From DATJWY01 sp035500775 (lineage in GTDB: Bacteria; Pseudomonadota; Alphaproteobacteria; Acetobacterales; Acetobacteraceae), in the NCBI GenBank assembly GCA_035500775.1, contig DATJWY010000089.1:1-7212 (forward strand): a stretch of DNA of 7,212 nucleotides, in the 5' to 3' direction. The translations under genes and the position numbers were made by a program. Positions 5,638-7,212 of the stretch are shown one piece after another. Under the pieces are notes generated by a model that worked only from the letters and a program-made list of their open reading frames with translations, made no database searches and had not been told where the DNA came from. Every line of letters begins with the position of its first letter. Within the stretch, counting starts at the first letter, position 1.

Positions 5638-5958
5638 TCAGCCGTTCCCGCTGACGGTCTGCACCACCTCGAACCCCTCGAAATGCGGCGGGCCGAGATA
5701 GAGGGCGCGGTTCTGCCCGGCGTCGCGATGCGCGAGGCGGAAGGCTTCGGAGCGGGTCCAGGCCTCAAAATCCGCCTTGTCGCGCCAAATCGTATGCGAG
5801 GCGTAGAGCACATGGTCCTCGCTCTCCGGGCCTCGCAGCAGGTGGAACGCGACGAAGCCGGGAACCTCGCCCAGATGCGTGTCGCGGGCGGTCCATACGC
5901 GCTCGAAATCAGCCGCGGCGCCGGGCGCCACCTTGAAGCGGTTCATGGCGATGAACAT
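5638..5958 (-). CDS. Antibiotic-biosynthesis-monooxygenase (ABM) domain protein, possible IsdG-like haem-degrading enzyme
   Basis: The protein has 106 residues, one ABM/dimeric alpha-beta barrel domain, the usual length for the family. It starts MFIAMNRFKV and carries the pattern FEAWTRSEAFRLAH (64-77) typical of IsdG-type proteins. Asn6, Trp67 and His77 align with the Asn-Trp-His triad needed by Staphylococcus IsdG/IsdI to bind and open haem; His77 would be the axial haem ligand. The enzyme would work as a homodimer in the cytosol. ATG 5958 is chosen over 5979 because AGGAAGGAAG lies just before it and because the family begins about six residues before the Asn. It sits between argB and panB on the same strand, 162 nt after argB and 65 nt before panB. 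No haem uptake gene is visible, so haem breakdown is an inference; other ABM proteins are quinol monooxygenases. The fold call is strong and the function call moderate. Confidence 0.82.
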   Translation of the reverse strand: MFIAMNRFKVAPGAAADFERVWTARDTHLGEVPGFVAFHLLRGPESEDHVLYASHTIWRDKADFEAWTRSEAFRLAHRDAGQNRALYLGPPHFEGFEVVQTVSGNG

Positions 5959-5977
5959 GCGCTCTTCCTTCCTCGGC

Positions 5978-6003
5978 AAAACCCGGCGACGGACGCACCG
6001 GGT
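5978..6003 (-). terminator. Small terminator-like hairpin in the leader of the ABM gene
   Basis: On the minus strand ACCCGG (6003-5998), an 11-nt loop and CCGGGT (5986-5981) run into TTTT (5981-5978), 20 nt before the ABM start. It could end argB read-through or act as a leader attenuator. The stem is only 6 bp, so support is weak. Confidence 0.25.
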
Positions 6004-6057
6004 GACAGAACGCGGCCCGTGAACGGCGCGCGCCGGCGCGGCGGCGCGACCGGCTTA

Positions 6058-6072
6058 TGCTGCAATGTAGCA
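6058..6072. promoter_or_regulatory. 15-bp near-palindrome in an A/T-rich pocket before the ABM gene
   Basis: TGCTGCA (6058-6064), a central A, and TGTAGCA (6066-6072) are inverted with one mismatch. The site lies in the only A/T-rich stretch (about 6055-6090) of the argB-ABM spacer, where a promoter for the ABM-panB pair would be expected. It does not resemble a Fur box or the Irr ICE motif. Operator function is inferred. Confidence 0.3.
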
Positions 6073-6091
6073 AACAACCAGAGCTTTCCAA

Positions 6092-6113
6092 GGCCGGGGC
6101 TCCCCCACCGGCC
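6092..6113 (-). terminator. Possible weak terminator of argB
   Basis: On the minus strand GGCCGG (6113-6108), a 10-nt loop and CCGGCC (6097-6092) begin 8 nt after the argB stop and are followed by TTGGAAAG. There is no true T-run, so termination is doubtful. Confidence 0.25.
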
Positions 6114-6120
6114 GGATGGA

Positions 6121-7023
6121 TCAGCGGCGGATCAGCGTTCCCGGCCCGGCCTCGGTGAACAGCTCCAGCAGGCAGGCATGCGGCACCCGGCCGTCCAGGA
6201 TCACCGCCCCCTTGGCGCCCATGCGCAGCGCCTCCAGGCAGTTCTCCACCTTCGGGATCATGCCGCCGGAGATCGTGCCATCCGCGATCCCCGCCTGCGC
6301 CGCCGTGACGGTCAGTTCCGGGATCAGCTTGCGCTCCTTGTCGAGCACGCCGGGCACGTCGGTCAGCATCAGCAGCCGCGTGGCGCCGAGCGCGCCGGCG
6401 ATAGCACCCGCAACCGTATCGGCATTGATGTTGTAGGTCTGGCCGTCATCGCCGATGCCGACCGGCGCGATCACCGGGATTAGCCCGGCGCCGGTCAGGG
6501 CATGGATCACCCGCACATCCACCGCGACCGGCTCGCCGACGAAGCCGAGATCCAGCGCCCGCTCGATGTTGCTGTCCGGGTCCTTTACCACGCGGGTCAG
6601 CTTGCGGGCGCGGATCAGCCCGCCATCCTTGCCGCAAATGCCGACCGCCAGCGCCCCGGCGCGGTTGATCAGCCCGGCCACCTGTTTGTTGACCGTACCG
6701 GCGAGGACCATCTCCACCACCTCGACCATCGCCGCGTCGGTGATGCGCAGCCCGTCCACGAAGGTGGACTGGATGGCGAGGCGCTTCAGCATCGCGTTGA
6801 TCTGTGGCCCGCCGCCATGCACGACGACCGGGTTCACCCCCACCTGCTTGAGCAGGGCGATGTCGCGGCCGAACTGCTCGGCGAGCGCGTCGTCCCCCAT
6901 GGCGTGGCCGCCATATTTGACGACGATGGTGGCGCCAGCATAGCGGCGCAGGAACGGCAGCGCCTGGGCGAGAACGCGCGCCTGCTCGGAGGCATGGGCG
7001 AACTCGTCGGCGCTGGCGTTCAT
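6121..7023 (-). CDS. argB: Acetylglutamate kinase
   Basis: This cytosolic enzyme phosphorylates N-acetyl-L-glutamate with ATP, the second step of arginine synthesis. The 300-residue protein is a full-length amino-acid kinase. It has VVKYGGHAM with Lys36, VVVHGGGPQI (67-76) with the glycine loop, GLRITD with Arg93 binding the substrate, NINADTVAGAIA (198-209), LLMLTDVPGVLDK (217-229) and GTISGGMIPKVENCLEAL (249-266) with Lys258. The N-terminal segment ARVLAQALPFLRRYAG (15-30) matches the extra helix that builds the hexameric, arginine-inhibited form, so feedback inhibition by arginine is likely. ATG 7023 has GAGGGG 8 nt upstream. A longer form from 7134 would only translate the repeat at 7078-7146, so it is rejected. 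It is the first visible gene of the minus-strand group argB, ABM, panB. Confidence 0.97.
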   Translation of the reverse strand: MNASADEFAHASEQARVLAQALPFLRRYAGATIVVKYGGHAMGDDALAEQFGRDIALLKQVGVNPVVVHGGGPQINAMLKRLAIQSTFVDGLRITDAAMVEVVEMVLAGTVNKQVAGLINRAGALAVGICGKDGGLIRARKLTRVVKDPDSNIERALDLGFVGEPVAVDVRVIHALTGAGLIPVIAPVGIGDDGQTYNINADTVAGAIAGALGATRLLMLTDVPGVLDKERKLIPELTVTAAQAGIADGTISGGMIPKVENCLEALRMGAKGAVILDGRVPHACLLELFTEAGPGTLIRR

Positions 7024-7077
7024 GGCTGGGTCCCCTCGGAAATGCCGCGCGTGGTAGGGCGTGGGGGCGTCCGGGTC

Positions 7078-7146
7078 AAGGCCAGGGGCTCCGCCCCTGG
7101 ACCCCGCTGGGGCCTTGAGGCCCCAGACCCCCATTCGTTTTTGGCG
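7078..7146 (+). repeat. Copy D of the double-hairpin intergenic repeat
   Basis: Stem 1 is CCAGGGGC (7082-7089), loop TCC, GCCCCTGG (7093-7100). Then come ACCCC and stem 2, CTGGGGCC (7107-7114), loop TTGA, GGCCCCAG (7119-7126). It closes with CCCCCATTCG and five T residues (7138-7142). It sits 54 bp upstream of the argB start and points away from argB. Unlike copies B and C it follows no visible stop codon, so it may lie in the argB promoter or leader region. Confidence 0.85.
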
Positions 7147-7212
7147 ATTATGTCGCTTGCAGACGCACTCGACCTCAGGTCCCCGTAATCGACTCGAAGC
7201 GGAACTTTAAGG

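Noticed and set aside
4763..5701. 312-codon plus-strand open frame antisense to panB
   Set aside because: PanB motifs on the minus strand fully explain this DNA, and the plus frame runs on across the panB-ABM spacer without any family signature.
6025..6034. GGCGCGCGCC palindrome in the argB-ABM spacer
   Set aside because: A short G/C palindrome is expected by chance in this composition, and nothing else supports it.
7147..7212. Possible gene or tRNA end at the right edge
   Set aside because: The ATG at 7150 reaches a stop after 12 codons, and no tRNA arm pattern could be formed.

Overview
The window is chromosomal DNA from a GC-rich proteobacterium. The most likely source is an alphaproteobacterium of the Acetobacteraceae or a relative. 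The reasons are the strong G/C bias at third codon positions, the alphaproteobacterial look of the PanB, ArgB and GST-family proteins, and several copies of a palindromic intergenic repeat built around CCAGGGGC-N3-GCCCCTGG followed by ACCCC, a type I associate with that family. The family assignment is inference, not proof.

Layout, left to right. Positions 1-171 hold a truncated repeat copy and a hairpin-rich leader. A glutathione S-transferase-family gene (172-849, +) follows. Convergent to it is a two-domain universal stress protein (910-1743, -). The usp gene and an 873-residue P-type cation ATPase (1952-4573, +) diverge from a 208-bp control region. That region holds an FNR/FixK-like box (TTGAT-GTCC-ATCAG, 1797-1810), a perfect 16-bp palindrome (1769-1784) and a 7-2-7 dyad (1908-1923). 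A 177-bp convergent spacer (4574-4750) is almost filled by two complete, oppositely oriented repeat elements and a remnant of a third. The minus-strand block reads argB (7023-6121), then a small antibiotic-biosynthesis-monooxygenase/IsdG-like protein (5958-5638), then panB (5572-4751). The last ~190 bp, upstream of argB, contain another repeat copy and no gene that I can see.

How the genes fit together. ArgB (arginine synthesis) and PanB (pantothenate/CoA synthesis) are housekeeping biosynthetic enzymes. The small monooxygenase-like protein between them has Asn6, Trp67 and His77, which match the catalytic triad of IsdG-type haem-degrading enzymes. The usp/ATPase pair looks like a stress module. 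An anaerobiosis-type operator sits between a universal stress protein and an ion pump with a PEEFP motif in M4. This parallels the Mycobacterium tuberculosis DosR-regulon pairing of a Usp (Rv1996) with ctpF.

I see no wholly new system. The points most worth a second look are the FNR-like box with its divergent gene pair, the unusual ion-site residues of the ATPase, the IsdG-like triad, and the repeat family, whose second stem changes sequence between copies while staying paired. No tRNA, rRNA, CRISPR array or insertion sequence was recognised.
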